Source: Asterias rubens (lineage: Eukaryota > Echinodermata > Asteroidea > Forcipulatida > Asteriidae). Taken from it: DNA of 64,000 bases. The notes below the pieces were generated by a model. The model did not search any database. It saw only the letters and a program-made list of their open reading frames with translations, and was not told the DNA's origin. A program made the position numbers and the translations under genes. Position 1 is the stretch's first letter; every line of letters starts with the position of its first letter. The stretch spans positions 682,001-746,000 of the forward strand of contig NC_047077.1 of the NCBI RefSeq assembly GCF_902459465.1, given 5' to 3'. Below are positions 22,001 through 31,400 of this stretch, piece after piece.

Positions 22001-23252
22001 TCGTGTCGGTTTTTAAAACCGGTGGTTTTAACGACGTAAAATATGTATGACTTTATGACAGAATGTGTTCCCATTTTTGTATTCATTGTTGTGATTCTCT
22101 TTATTCCATGACAGATTTTAAATCTCAATGCTAAGAACATGGATGAGAGGAAAGCTGGGAAGCTGGCCAAAGCACTGAAAAAACACAAGTATCGCAACTT
22201 GGAATACCTACTGTAAGTAATCTATGTGTTTTTGTTCGGTATATATGCCATGATTGCTGTTCAAGCATGGCTCTTTTTCTGTGTGTTTTTTATTGTACAT
22301 ATGAAGTGCAGACCTGAGAACAACAGCACCTATGCTTTTATGTCCCATCTGAAGGACAATGCAATTATGGTCAAATATCTTGCTCATACAAGAACACCAG
22401 TGCCACAACTGGGACTCAAACCCTGTTGATCAGAAATATCCAAGCTTGATTTGTTCTTACATGTAATCGCTGGACTACGATAATCCTCAAAAGGAGACAA
22501 TTAAAGTAAAGACAAAGTATTTGGTCAGGTGGAAATCTGTGTTGTAGTTGAGACCACCTAATAGTGCAATGACTAAGACTGACACCTGAAGGAAAATTCA
22601 CATGGAAAGTTCACATTTGGCTCTGGTACACTTACCAAAGTTATATAGTGCCAGTTGATTTTCCCGACCATAATTGTCCGTCATGTATCATTTCTAAAAT
22701 CTAATACGTTTTCTTTACAGGTTACGTGAAAACTCCCTGACTGATACAGGTTTAGCAACAGTCATCCGATCCCTCATTGAGAGGCACAATGAGTCAACGA
22801 GTGCAGACAGCACCCTCAAGCTGACTCACATGGACCTCGGCAACAGCGGCATGGGTGAGGAGTCTGCAGCCGAGCTGGCCAGACTCTTGACCCTTGACAC
22901 GCCATTGCGTAATCTCAACATCAGCGAGAATGAGCTTTCAACGGCCGCGTGGGCGTCCATCATCGACCATATCAAGCGTAACAAATCGCTGGTCACATTC
23001 AGCGCGGAGTATGCGCACCTCAGCGACACTAGCTGCGTCATGCTGATGGAGGCGTTGTCCGATCACGAGAAACTAGAGGAGCTGAACATCGAGGGGAATG
23101 GGCTTGGGGAGAGAGCCGGGAAGGCTGTGGCGCAGCTCGTTAAGGATAACAGCATCATAATCTCGGTGAACTTTGAACGAGATAACTCTATTTCGCCACA
23201 GATCTTGGCTGAGGTAAAAGAGATTTTGGAGACAGGGTCTTATGTGCCTTAG
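4078..23252 (+). CDS. ERICH3: ERICH3-like (glutamate-rich protein 3) with C-terminal LRRs, 12 coding exons
   Basis: Exons: 4078-4097, 9889-10180, 10572-10736, 11149-11256, 11876-12085, 13254-13458, 13961-14147, 14859-15025, 18596-18682, 19156-21458, 22115-22212, 22721-23252; all introns are GT-AG and phases close, giving 1457 codons plus stop. Exon 1 encodes only MSHVESG; joined to exon 2 it gives MSHVESGPLATYSSLQDKHL, clearly the vertebrate ERICH3 N-terminus, followed by GYFNNSRMRRHLRRSGL. Exons 3-5 (residues 105-265) are basic and Pro/Ser-rich linkers. DUF4590 spans about residues 288-397. Exon 10 is a 768-residue acidic low-complexity region with internal repeats. Exons 11-12 form RNase-inhibitor-type LRRs. 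In mammals ERICH3 localises to primary cilia and affects ciliary transport, so a ciliary role is inferred here. Intron 1 is 5.8 kb and repeat-filled. The LRR tail is not something I know from human ERICH3. Confidence 0.92.
5131..5260. mobile_element. Foldback element with gccgaggcctggttcttga arms
   Basis: The left arm from 5131 (ttttcaacta, then gtggtttaaacc and gaggcctggttcttgat) is repeated inverted up to 5260 around a 25-30 bp loop. The same arms and flank (tagttgaaaacctcttcaccacac) recur at 40222-40350. The surrounding 4840-5130 (a tataaagacagtttc block present twice) may belong to a larger unit. Lies in ERICH3 intron 1. Confidence 0.6.
5400..5545 (+). repeat. Intronic repeat of the 'ggccttgccctc...aaattccaggcc' family, copy 1
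   Basis: About 150 bp, with the ordered blocks ggccacggaggcc, ccttggccttagtgcccctc, tgcaaaatgaaaatagcc and tgaaattcctggcc. The same blocks recur at 7644-7712 (3' part), 9592-9772 (full), 10375-10495 (decayed) and 18120-18290. All five lie in ERICH3 introns on the same strand. No termini or target duplications identified. Confidence 0.55.
6182..6770. mobile_element. TTAA-flanked foldback MITE (AGGCAGTGGACACTATTGG family), nested double copy
   Basis: A complete element runs 6384-6770: TTAAAGGCAGTGGACACTAT at the left and its inverse ending CCACTGCCTTTAA at the right, with a central gacctcaagttc/gaggtctcgaaatc hairpin. A truncated first half of the same family (6182-6383) abuts it on the left in the same orientation. 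TTAA at both ends suggests a TTAA target duplication, as made by piggyBac- or Kolobok-type transposases. Other copies: 25013-25384, 39933-40224, 63338-63735 and more divergent ones listed separately. Confidence 0.75.
7734..7928. mobile_element. MITE with gggccaaatttcatagagctgc termini, copy in ERICH3 intron 1
   Basis: Begins gggccaaatttcatagagctg and ends with the inverse cagctctatgaaattgggccc. About 195 bp, with an internal ggttatcattcaactcac/aatatcctgctcattt core shared with 27856-28045, 39495-39729 and 63783-63953. Non-coding. Confidence 0.7.
9177..9383. mobile_element. Short inverted-terminal element (TAATAGACCGATCCATTAGG ends)
   Basis: The left end is taatagaccgatccattagg and the right end is the imperfect inverse cttaatggatctgtgtatta; ggctccgccc near the left matches ggggcggagc near the right. 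About 207 bp. A partial copy is at 566-670. Lies in ERICH3 intron 1, about 500 bp before exon 2. Confidence 0.6.
9592..9772 (+). repeat. Intronic repeat of the 'ggccttgccctc...aaattccaggc' family, fullest copy
   Basis: Contains every block of the family in order: ggcctccattgctcctggc, ggccctggtgccccttcaaa, tggaagtgccctctgcaaaatg, ggccttgccctctcaaagat and aaattccaggc. It ends about 115 bp upstream of the exon 2 acceptor at 9888. See 5400-5545 for the other copies. Confidence 0.55.
12625..13286 (+). repeat. Five tandem 132-bp copies spanning a splice acceptor and the start of ERICH3 exon 6
   Basis: Copies start at 12625, 12757, 12889, 13021 and 13153. The period is exactly 132 bp except the last, 134 bp because of a 2-bp 'ta' insertion. 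Each unit holds intron sequence, a pyrimidine-rich acceptor ending acacccccag, and the first 36 bases of exon 6 (ggctccctctctttgcatcg...). The copies look identical to one another apart from that insertion. Only the last acceptor (exon from 13254) leads into the rest of the exon; from any earlier one the frame hits TAG after TACAATTACCCA. Each unit also carries CGTAAGG, a possible donor that would define a 19-nt microexon. Confidence 0.93.
13254..14147 (+). CDS. ERICH3: ERICH3-like exons 6-7: DUF4590 domain
   Basis: Exon 6 (13254-13458) and exon 7 (13961-14147) join across a phase-1 intron (A + CC gives Thr). The key motifs are VTIKYRGSNLKLQY, QQHCGGGNLVVFHG, RRHRGYPFSLTFFLN and LSACCEYKYGPG, closing with GGSPCYKC once exon 8 supplies the last Cys. 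This matches the DUF4590 block of vertebrate ERICH3 almost residue for residue, including the CC pair and the final CYKC. It is the most conserved part of the protein apart from the N-terminus. Its biochemical activity is unknown. The splice from TACAA to A-TGC restores the Cys codon, which supports the chosen donor at 14148. Confidence 0.93.
14440..14705 (-). repeat. tRNA-Leu-derived SINE copy, ERICH3 intron 7
   Basis: Read on the minus strand: a box-B-like GGGTTTGAATCCCC, the gacacttgtgtcctttaagc block, then the tail with gtaacgcacataaaagaatcc, ending cattacatggtgct. Same family as 18715-19003 and 46786-47092. The head is damaged. Confidence 0.7.
14859..15813 (+). CDS. ERICH3: ERICH3-like exon 8 with a 263-codon open extension (alternative exon end)
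   Basis: The constitutive exon is 14859-15025, donor GTGAGA at 15026, phase 1, joining to 18596 (G+CT gives Ala, then DEETKDAEGG). The same frame stays open past that donor to a stop at 15811-15813. The extra residues are Ser/Lys/Asp-rich, like the rest of the protein, and include three 13-residue repeats of the type SPDAPRDSMGTSD (15281-15390). Either the exon is longer through a downstream donor, or this is a retained-intron or alternative terminal isoform ending SSSFHYTS. Phase-1-compatible GT sites exist near 15720-15765 but are weak. An AATAAA follows at about 16774. Coding character is clear; the true 3' end is not. Confidence 0.6.
17204..17833. mobile_element. Long-TIR foldback element with 9-bp target duplication (Mutator-like?)
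   Basis: Two inverted arms, 17213-17465 and 17602-17824, begin TAGCCTTGATCAAGGCTGTG and surround a 136-bp spacer. The 9-bp direct repeat CTCCGCACT (17204-17212 and 17825-17833) flanks the arms exactly, the mark of transposition. Terminal arms over 200 bp plus a 9-bp duplication fit Mutator-like elements best. Right-arm length is 30 bp less because of two 15-bp indels; otherwise the arms differ at four bases. Each arm, read outward from the spacer, is one open frame of about 74-84 codons (minus strand on the left, plus on the right) containing KIVKAVSLTAHGLGLWAIAV and MYITGAVWVWVRVRC. I do not recognise this hydrophobic peptide. Lies in ERICH3 intron 8. Confidence 0.85.
18120..18290 (+). repeat. 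Intronic repeat of the 'ggccttgccc' family, copy 5
   Basis: The blocks ggccacagaggcac, gttgccccggtcttggcc, acgtgccccctaaaa, tgaaatggaaatagccttgcc and aaaaatctggtcc align with 5400-5545 and 9592-9772. About 300 bp upstream of exon 9. Confidence 0.5.
18715..19003 (+). repeat. tRNA-Leu-derived SINE, plus orientation
   Basis: The head gtcatggccgagcagataag (box A) and caggttcaagtctc (box B), with a Leu(UAA)-like anticodon arm cgaacttaagctctgg, show descent from tRNA-Leu. The body has the cttgtgtccttaagcaagac block and the tail ends ttgtgaaccattacatggtg. About 290 bp, starting only 32 bp after the exon 9 donor of ERICH3. Confidence 0.78.
19156..21458 (+). CDS. ERICH3: ERICH3-like exon 10: 768-residue acidic low-complexity region
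   Basis: A single 2303-base exon, phase 1 in and phase 0 out, donor GTAAGT at 21459. The product is dominated by Glu, Asp, Lys and Ser. It has serine-acid runs (SDSDSDGED, SSSSSSSEDE, SSDSDSSSSDSS) that look like casein kinase 2 substrates, and two long internal duplications. One repeats KKVEDDVKEEQIPSKDEE as KKVKQEDDIKEEEIPPKDEE; the other repeats SQSQSEKLVIDEE as SQSQSERLVDDEE together with the downstream QTKDD. No fold is expected. Long Glu-rich tails are the namesake of the family. The exon contains no splice-like breaks, and antisense reading frames across it are by-products of its purine-rich composition. Confidence 0.93.
22115..23252 (+). CDS. ERICH3: ERICH3-like exons 11-12: C-terminal leucine-rich repeats
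   Basis: Exon 11 (22115-22212) begins ILNLNAKNMDERKAGKLAKA. Exon 12 (22721-23252) continues LRENSLTDTGLATVIRSLIE, LTHMDLGNSGMGEESAAELA, LRNLNISENELSTAAW and LEELNIEGNGLGERAGKAV. These are about 28-residue RNase-inhibitor-type LRRs (L-x-x-L-x-L-x-x-N-x-L pattern with intervening helices), five or six units, ending GSYVP then TAG. The acceptor at 22115 is in phase 0 with the acidic exon, giving LDKNYR-ILNLNAK. Base composition of exon 12 is clearly GC-richer than the introns. Alternatively this could be a separate small LRR gene downstream; no promoter or obvious first exon is visible between 21459 and 22114, so I favour one gene. Confidence 0.85.
22366..22440 (-). repeat. tRNA-Leu SINE remnant in ERICH3 intron 11
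   Basis: Has agaacaccagtgccacaact-gggactcaaaccc and a tgttgatcagaaa block resembling the anticodon/variable-arm region of the SINE head in the minus orientation. Short and decayed. Confidence 0.4.
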
Positions 23253-23782
23253 GAAGTGCCTTATTCAATCCCTATGTACCTGAAAATTTCACTTCGTCTC
23301 ACAGCAAAAAGAAAGAAAAAACAAGATAAAGATCTGCACCATTTTGCCTAGTTACATTACTTGTAATTCAAGCTGTACTGCTAAATTTGACAAGTTTTCT
23401 ATCCCAAAATCATCAACTTCAGAGAATGTAGGGGCAGGATTGATATTATGTGCAAGAAATTTAAATTGGAACTTAAATTTTAATAAGTAGTAATTTTGTG
23501 TGTGAACATTTGTGTACTTATTATTTTTTTAAATAACTTTTATTCAAAATTTTGTTCTGGAAGTGCCTGATTATGCTAGTGGTAATGGATTATAAATGGC
23601 AAACATACTAAAGATGTAGAAATCTAAAACAATGTGCCTTGGAATAGTTGTACATTTTCTACCTAAATTTTGATTGGCCGAAAAGCCAGAATTTCTAATG
23701 TACGCCATCACCACTTATAGTACAAAATGAACCCATTGTCTTGTACAGTACTGACCTTACTCTACCAACATTAACTGGTAAC

Positions 23783-24170
23783 TTAAAGGAACACATTGCC
23801 TTGGATCGGTCGAGTTGGTCTTTGAAAAGCGTTAGTAACCGTTTGTTATAAAATGCATATGTTTAGAAAGATATTTTAAAAGTAGAATGTAATGACCCAC
23901 TCAAGTATCACTCGAAATTGCGTGGTTTTCCTTTTACCTCGTCGACCACCACGTCGGCCATTTATGGGAGTCAAATTGTTGACTCCCATAAATGGCCGAC
24001 CGTGTTAGTTCGCAAAGTAAAGGAAAACCACGCAGTTTCGAGACAAATTTGTGTGGATCATTGTATTCTACTTTTGAATTATCTTTCTAACCATATGCAT
24101 TTTATAACAAACAGTTACTAACGCTTTTCAAAGACCAACTCGACAGATCCAAGGCAACGTGTTCCTTTAA
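23783..24170. mobile_element. TTAA-flanked foldback MITE (AGGAACACGTTGCC family), copy 1
   Basis: Starts TTAAAGGAACACATTGCC and ends GGCAACGTGTTCCTTTAA; the whole 388 bp is one imperfect hairpin whose centre is an almost perfect inverted repeat of ggccatttatgggagtca. The second copy is at 43186-43581. TTAA at each end fits a TTAA-target transposase supplied in trans. Confidence 0.8.
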
Positions 24171-25012
24171 CTATGTAGGTGGCTAGCTCTACTGTAACTG
24201 AACTCACTAATTAGTTAACTAATTACAGCCAGTTCGACTGTGAGAATACTGCAATCGTACATGTACGTTATGATTTTCAAATAACTGCTATCAAAATGGC
24301 TATTAAAAACTAATGTAGAATAGACAGTGAGTTGGGGCCAAGTCACTTAACCTATAGTCAATGGTAGTACATGTACTTTCGTGAACGTCGCGCTGTACTA
24401 CTTGGCCTATCAAAAGTCTTTCCTTGCTGTAAATAGTTCGTCTAAAGAAACTTTAAATGGTTCGTCTATAAGCTTTACTTCAAGAAGAAATTGTTTGTTC
24501 TAACAAAGTGTGGAATTAATTGCTGTTGATTAAAAGAAACACTTATAATTCTACAAATTCCGTCCAGTCTGGGCCAACATAACACTGTGCCAAATACGTC
24601 TCTGTACAAAAAATTATGTCTTGGTTTCACGATGAATCAAAGTTTGCACTTGGACATTTCATGTATATATGTAAAAAAAATAATATCAAACAGTGTGAAA
24701 ATTCAACTATATTAATTCATCTGTCTTTCTCCTGTGAAAACTTGTGCCTTTTTTGTGTCTTATGGTGAAAACGAGATGAGGAAATTCCATTCTTCATGCA
24801 ATTTTTTAAGTGAATGTGCATTTTGTTGTTTAATAAGTGCCTGTACTTATCCCACCCTAACGAAATTGCCTTCAAGTGGGGAGATACTATTGCACATGTT
24901 ACATTGTGCATTTCCAAAATTGTAGTTTGATTGTTATAACTTATTTTATGGCATCATACATGGACAGTTGGTATAAATATTGTAAAATTATACTCTCAAC
25001 ATGCTGAAAGTT

Positions 25013-25384
25013 TTAAGGCAGTGGACACTATTGGTAATTACTCAAAATAATTATTAGCATAAAATCTTACTTGGTAACGAGTAATGCGGAGAGGTTTGTA
25101 GTATAAAACATTGTGAGAAACGGCTCCCTCCAAAGTGGAGTAGTTTTCGAGAAAGAAGTAATTTTCCACGAATTTGATTTCGAGACCTCAAAATCAAGCA
25201 TCTGAAATCACACAACTCCCCGTGTGACAAGGGTGTTTTTTCTTTAACTATTATCTCGCAACTTCCATGACCGATTGAACTCAAATTTTCACAGGTTTGT
25301 TATTTTATGCATATGTTGAGATACATGTACAGCAAGTGAGAAGACTGGTCTTTGACAATAACCAATAGTGTTTAGTGTCTTTAA
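25013..25384. mobile_element. TTAA foldback MITE (GGCAGTGGACACTATTGG family)
   Basis: Left end ttaaggcagtggacactatt. Right end caatagtgtttagtgtcttt is the decayed inverse. Internal blocks (gagaaagaagtaattttcc, gattgaactcaaattttcacagg) match 6384-6770. Probably in or near the ERICH3 3' UTR. Confidence 0.75.
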
Positions 25385-25537
25385 GATAGAGAAGAGATCA
25401 CTGTACCCATTTTGCAGTTAATTTGTTATTTCTCTGTATTAGACTGTGCAAGTGTTTTGCACATTAACTCTTTCATCCGCTGACCGTGCGCTAGTGATTG
25501 GTTTAAATCCTTTCAGGAAAACAGTTGTAAAATGTCT

Positions 25538-25942
25538 AATAAAGATTGCACGGCCACACAGTTTTAAGAATGGGAAACAGGACGCTTGAGGGTGCTATTG
25601 TCACCTGTTTCAGGGGTCGCCTTTTGCAAAAGAACTAAGTCACCAATTAATGTGTAAATTTATGATAAATTTATCACTGAAATAAATGGTGCATGAAAGG
25701 GCTAATAATATTACGCAGTTCTTACACACATATGCTTTTTAACCAAAATTGTTCATGCCTTTCGAATGTCTCTCTTATTAAAAATCGTTGTGCTTTTATT
25801 TGTCATGTTTGTTGGTGCTTTTTAGTTGCTTGTACATTTATTTAACCTTTCTTTATATTTTCTTTTGAGGCTGCCCAGTAATGTTGTTTAATAAAGTACA
25901 AGTGTGCTGCTAAATTATGACTTAGAAAGAAACATCAATAAA
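25538..25942 (+). terminator. Candidate ERICH3-like polyadenylation signals
   Basis: AATAAA hexamers at 25538-25543, 25890-25895 and 25937-25942 are the first good clusters seen 2.3-2.7 kb after the stop, in T/GT-rich context. They would imply a long 3' UTR that includes the TTAA MITEs. Which is used cannot be told from sequence. Confidence 0.3.
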
Positions 25943-27424
25943 ATAGTCTTTTAAAAAAAAAGGTTTCCGCAGTTTTGATTGGAATTAGAGTTACAGCAGC
26001 TAAGTAGAATAATTTGTGTAAAAACATAAAATAAACAATTTTTTAATTGAAAACTGAAAGCATCGATGTTTAGCAACAACATGACAATTGATATAAATGA
26101 AAAACAATTAATATATTTTGGTGGAGAAGTTTAAAAAGTAGAAATAAATCATTTTGATGTAAACTTGTTGCAAAATAGGAAAGCATTTGATTTTAAGGTA
26201 GACTTTTTGTAAATAATATTTTAAGTATAGTTTTTGCTGTATACATGTGCTTCGGAGTGTAAAATATCTGATTTTAAATCAAAGCGGTTGTACAGTTGTC
26301 ATGTAACAGCAGTATAGGTGTATGTTCTTCAAGAATTTTTATATATATTTTTTGTTCATCAAAACATCACAGACATTTCAATCTGAGTAATGTTTCATGC
26401 ATGAAATGTTTCTCAGATCTTGTAGTTCAGTTACGGATCGTTCTTCTTGTGTGAAATAAAAACAAAAATTTGGCATTGTCTCAAAAATGCTACAATTTTC
26501 TGAATTGAAACGTTTACAGGTTAGTTTTATTGTTTATATTTACATTTATATTGGATTGAAACAATCGAATAGTTCCCACACCCAAAGGTATACTTTGCTT
26601 TTAACAAAGAGCATCGTTGACATACATGTGTTCGTGTACATGTACATGTATCATGAACATGTATCATCACTTTATTATTGAAATAAACAAAGTGATGTTT
26701 GAAGTTGTGCATAGTGTGGGTGATAAGGTAGTTACATGTAAAAAAGAGTAAATTTGTGGGTACATCCATGTGTACAATCTTTGTTTAGAAGTGTTGGTTC
26801 TGCGAATAAACTGTCGTTGTCTTGATGTTTCAAACAGATAATCTGCTCTTTTCTGTGTTCTCCTGAAGAAGAGCAGAGCAATGTATACTGTCTGAAATGT
26901 CAAGGTCCCAACGGCTCTTTTAAGAACCAAGATTTCTCCTAAAATAGATTTAAAACATGGTTGTACCCGCAAGTTAAATAAATTACTTGTAATTTAGTGT
27001 TTCCTTGTTCGACCGAGAACTTTTGCCTGGCAAAGATTGAAAGCAAACTAGTGAAATACATGTGATGTAAAGGTGTCATTGGATTTTTAAAAAAATGGGG
27101 GCAAAATGGTTAATCGTTTTGTCCAAAAGCACCATGGAATCTAGAGCTGTGGTTATAACACTTTTCTCGCTGGTAGCAAAACTCTTTAACTATTTATCTC
27201 TAATTATTTTAAGAAGTACGGTTACGCCTGTCAGAACTTTAGATGAATCAATAAAACATTTTGGAGGTTAAATCTTTGTTTATGTGTATTCTTGGAGTGT
27301 CAAATAACACAATGCAGTTTTTATAATTTAAACTAAAGGGGTTATCGAGACAGGATTTTTCAAAACTGGGGTGTGTTCTAAACCCAAATTTGGGAAGTTT
27401 GGCCGAAGCACGCTGGTTTGAAAC

Positions 27425-27487
27425 AAGGTGTTCGGAATGTTCTTTAAGGTGTTCGGAATGTTCTTTAAGGTGTTCGGAATGTTCTTT
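27425..27487. repeat. Tandem repeat, three copies of 21 bp
   Basis: The unit aaggtgttcggaatgttcttt occurs three times in a row without mismatch. The period is a multiple of three, so it stays open on the minus strand, but nothing around it looks coding. Confidence 0.85.
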
Positions 27488-27855
27488 ACTTGACGTGTAT
27501 CATTAGTTTTAAAAGCCCTACCCTGCAATCTGGGGCATTCTAAATGGTTTTAATTTCTACATTTTTTTTGTGATATTTGATCGGCAACATAATATGGAAA
27601 AACCCTAAAAGAGATAAAAAACTTAAATGAAAATGGTTAAGCATGAGACTATCAAAGAAATGAAATAAAATAGCAATATCACTCAACATAGATTAAATAA
27701 GAAACTCAATATTTTATTCGGTGAACAATTCCATAGAACAGTCTCATCTGTATTTATTTCTATGTATAGATAATAGAAGTATGCTTAGTGTTTCTGACTG
27801 AAATCCAACAAAACTTGTTGACATATCTGAGAATTGTTGTCGGACTAATTGTCCT

Positions 27856-28045
27856 GGGTCCAACTTCATAGAGCTGCTTAAGCAGAAAATAGTGCTTAAT
27901 ATTTTTCTGCCAAGCATAAATGAGCAGGATACCAGTCAGAAATTGCCCATGTGACATGGTAGTTTGGCTGGTAACCTTATTTTGGTGATTATAATTTTGT
28001 TGTGCTTAACTGCTGTTTGTGCTTAAGCAGTTCTATGAAATTGAA
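27856..28045. mobile_element. MITE with catagagctgcttaagcag termini
   Basis: Left end gggtccaacttcatagagctg; right end gcttaagcagttctatgaaa is the inverse. Core gagcaggataccagtcag and acatggta-gtttggctggtaacc are shared with 29940-30114 and 63783-63953. Confidence 0.65.
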
Positions 28046-28309
28046 CTCTGGATTAATTTTGAGAAGACTACGACTGTTGCTGAGGATGTTAAGGAAGTTA
28101 TATACTTCAATGCATGATGACACAACGTTCCAGCTGTAGCCGTAGCTGTAGCCAACAAATGGGGCACAGCCTAGTAAAGAAGGTGGCTGTGGCAATAACC
28201 AATGTCTCTCACACAAACATTCGTTTAGCATCTATGTTTAAGAATTGCACAAATCAAGAAATTGTGATTCAGTAACTAGACGACAACCCTTATTCTAGTC
28301 ATTGTGAAA

Positions 28310-28395
28310 TCAGTGGTTACATGCAGCTTGGTAGGATTTGAACCCACAACCTTGTAATTTTAAGTCCTGCAGTCTAACCACTAAACCACAGTGAC
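28310..28395 (-). repeat. tRNA-like SINE fragment
   Basis: On the minus strand it reads tggtttagtggttagactgc (box A) and gtgggttcaaatcc (box B), tRNA-like spacing, but no full cloverleaf. Lies just downstream of the bystin stop. Probably a SINE head, not a functional tRNA. Confidence 0.5.
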
Positions 28396-28445
28396 CACTC
28401 AGTGTCACATGACCAATGATAAAGTCCATTCGCTACATCATCGTT

Positions 28446-31400
28446 CTATGACGCCATTGGCTCTTCAGTGTCACGTGACTTTGAGTTGAGGAGTTCTCTC
28501 CGCACCTCTGGCGTGATGCTGTCATGTGTCTGTGCTCGTAGCAGATCAAGCACAGCCTCCTTCTGTTCAGTAGCGAGGTCTTCTTTGTATCGCTGAACAA
28601 AGGTAAGAAGGCATTGATGCCACAAGACAGGCAGCTCTCTCTTGTCAAGCTGGAATCTGAAGCAAAATAGAATAATAAACTATTGTGGCAAGCAAAACGT
28701 ACAGCTTACCCAGCATGGTGCATTACATTAATCTGCGCATCAGTTTTGCTTGTAGATGAAATTTTATCACATGCACACTCATACAGAACGGAAATTTAGC
28801 ACATCTGCAGCCCAAGTCCAACTTGGCCTCTTTTGATATGGGAGCAGAAGTGCTGTAATCCACTCAGATTATGTTTTGATAACTAATAGAACAGTTTTAT
28901 ATTAGGACAACTTTATAGAGGAAGTGTTATTTTATGTAGGCAGGTAAACACTGGGCATAACATTAATGCTACTTGCTTCTTTAGCGCTCACACGCCTGAG
29001 CTCACACGCCTGTTATGACAGTGCATAAAAGTGCAAAAGCTGGAACTTCATCTTTGAGAGGGCAAGATCATTTTCAAATGGAAAAGTCTATTGGAAACTT
29101 CCGAGGTCTGCAAATAATATTAAAAACTGCACTGATTCTATGTGGGTTATTGCTACGCATGTCTTGAATTTTCCACTGGAACACAGGCCCGAGGACAGTA
29201 GTTTTATTGTCGGGCCAGTAAACACATGAACGACAAGTCCAGCAGTCTTGTGCTTTACAATTGAAAAGCAACACCTGAATGTGTGTAATGTCTAAAATAG
29301 AAACAAATTATGTTCAAATGTTAAGTCTGGAAAAACCTTGAGTCTGGGAAAACCTTTCACTTCTGTTGAGTAATGAAGTCTACTTAATATCCAAAAGAAA
29401 GATGAGATAAATCTTCTCTTGCATATGTACATTAATATTGTTTGTGCTTAATTGTTCAAATAAAAACAGTGTCAGGACGCGGGCAGTTTTTGCCATGTTG
29501 TTTCTGGTCTTGTTTCTGGTCAAATACCAATTTGAGCCCTGCTACTGTCTCTACCACAGCAACTTTATTTACCTGAGGAAGTGATAAACGACAGCGTCCA
29601 CCACACGGTACGGCAGAGCGTACTTCTTGTCCAGCAGTATCCTCATGAAGATGCTGTTGGCTCCGTTGTAATCCATCTCGGCTATCTTGAGCAGAGCTGC
29701 ACTGGAATGCAAGACTGGTATCGTTGTCTTGGCCAAGATGCTGCCGACGATGACTGCCTCCCTCAGGGTGCATGTACCGCACTACGGATGGCAAACAAAG
29801 AGGGCGATGTTCATCTTCTGGAGACCTTCGTGCGCAGCACTCAAGTACCGATTACCAATTCATAAAAATTTGATTCCCGGCTTGGCTTGGCAACTGCACT
29901 TGTTGTCACAAACTATCAAAACATGACCCATTTTTATGGAGTTGATATTCAGAAAATATTGCTTAACACTTTTCTGCTGAGCAGAAAGGAGACGGATACC
30001 AGTCACAAGTTGAAAATGTGACATGGTACTTTAGATGGTAGCCTTATTTTGGCAAGCATAATTTTTTTCTTGACTACTTTTGTGCTTAAGTAGCTCTATG
30101 AAATTTGAACCAGGATGTGCGTAATATTAATATCTTTCGGTACCTTGATATTTATTTCCTATTAATTAGTACTTATCTAACAAAATCGCAGCATGTACAA
30201 ATATGTTTTCTAATTGAGACTTTTAATTGGGGGTTTCGGCCATCAGCCAAAACCACCTTTGTTTTTGTCCAGGTTTTTACTTTGCTTTATAAGTATTTTG
30301 AATTGTTTTTTATGGCCAAATATCTTTTTTTTATTTGTTTGTGTTTTATCAGATGATTTCATAATTTTGTTCCAGCGGTCAAGTTATACATGTACACCAA
30401 AATACTGAACAGTAACCATGAGCCCCCTAAAAATCTCATGGCACCGTAGATGCGTTTCAAGTCTTCGATTGTTCTCAATTCAACCAAAATTATGAACAAT
30501 GTTCATCACATTGGGGTACATTACATTGTTACATTGTAGCTGAAACTAAACTTAGTCAACAAACCAGTAAAATGTCCAAAGATGTCAGAAACCAAATGAC
30601 ATTAAATTTAAGTTTACAGTCACCCTGAACTAAACAGAATAAGATTACTGCTTTTAAATAAATAAAAAATGTAACCAAAAACAGTTAGCAGGCTGCTGTC
30701 TATCACTCTGTTTTCTGCAGTGTGTTAACATTCAAAATATCATAATAAACCCACAAATACATCAAATGAAAAGCATGCTCTAATTTAGACCATCATCGGT
30801 GCTTTTTGTCGGCGATATTAATGATTTGTAAAAACAACTATAAATGCATCATGAAACAATCATAGGATTTGAAGCATTGCATGGTGAGGTATCAATATAT
30901 ACTTGGTTTGCGGTAACACCAAGTGTGTATCTACTTGCCAGGTAGACTTTATTCTTAGAGAACTGTCTTTCTTTGTTCTACTACCCCGGAGTAGATTTAT
31001 CGAATATTCGGGAGACTTCTCAGTTCTCAAAAGAACTGTCCTGCTTTTTAACTACTACCCGGGCGGAAGGTGTAGAAAATTGGCTGGGACTACCACTTTA
31101 GCTTATTGGATCGTAATTAACTGTACTGCCGCGGGGTCAGTTCTTGAATTGGTCTCAACGTTTCGACTAGCTTGCTCTAGTCATCGTCAGGAAACAAGCA
31201 TGGTCAGCATTACAGTGTACATTGCGTGTAAAATTTCGTTGGGGTCCTTCAAGGCCAAATTGAAAAAATTGAGGGCAGTTGCAGGCAATATGCAGAGTAT
31301 TAGGCAGGGCGGTATGTATGTTTAAGGGTTAAACAGTTCCAGCTATGACTTTATCAGCCGTTTAATGCCAGGTAAATATGGTCACATGACCTACTTCCAA

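Larger units (their letters stand above)
23253..28445. other. Convergent intergenic region between ERICH3-like and bystin genes
   Basis: 5.2 kb with both genes ending into it. Holds the ERICH3 3' UTR, two TTAA foldback MITEs, a 21-bp x3 tandem repeat, a copy of the gctctatgaaatt family and a tRNA-like repeat at 28310-28395. Strongly AT-rich; no frame with coding character on either strand. The bystin 3' UTR should enter from the right. Confidence 0.6.

Noticed and set aside
30903-31325. 140-codon open frame in bystin intron 8
   Set aside because: It lies within an interspersed repeat whose blocks recur without the frame at 33805-33960 and 36455-36630.
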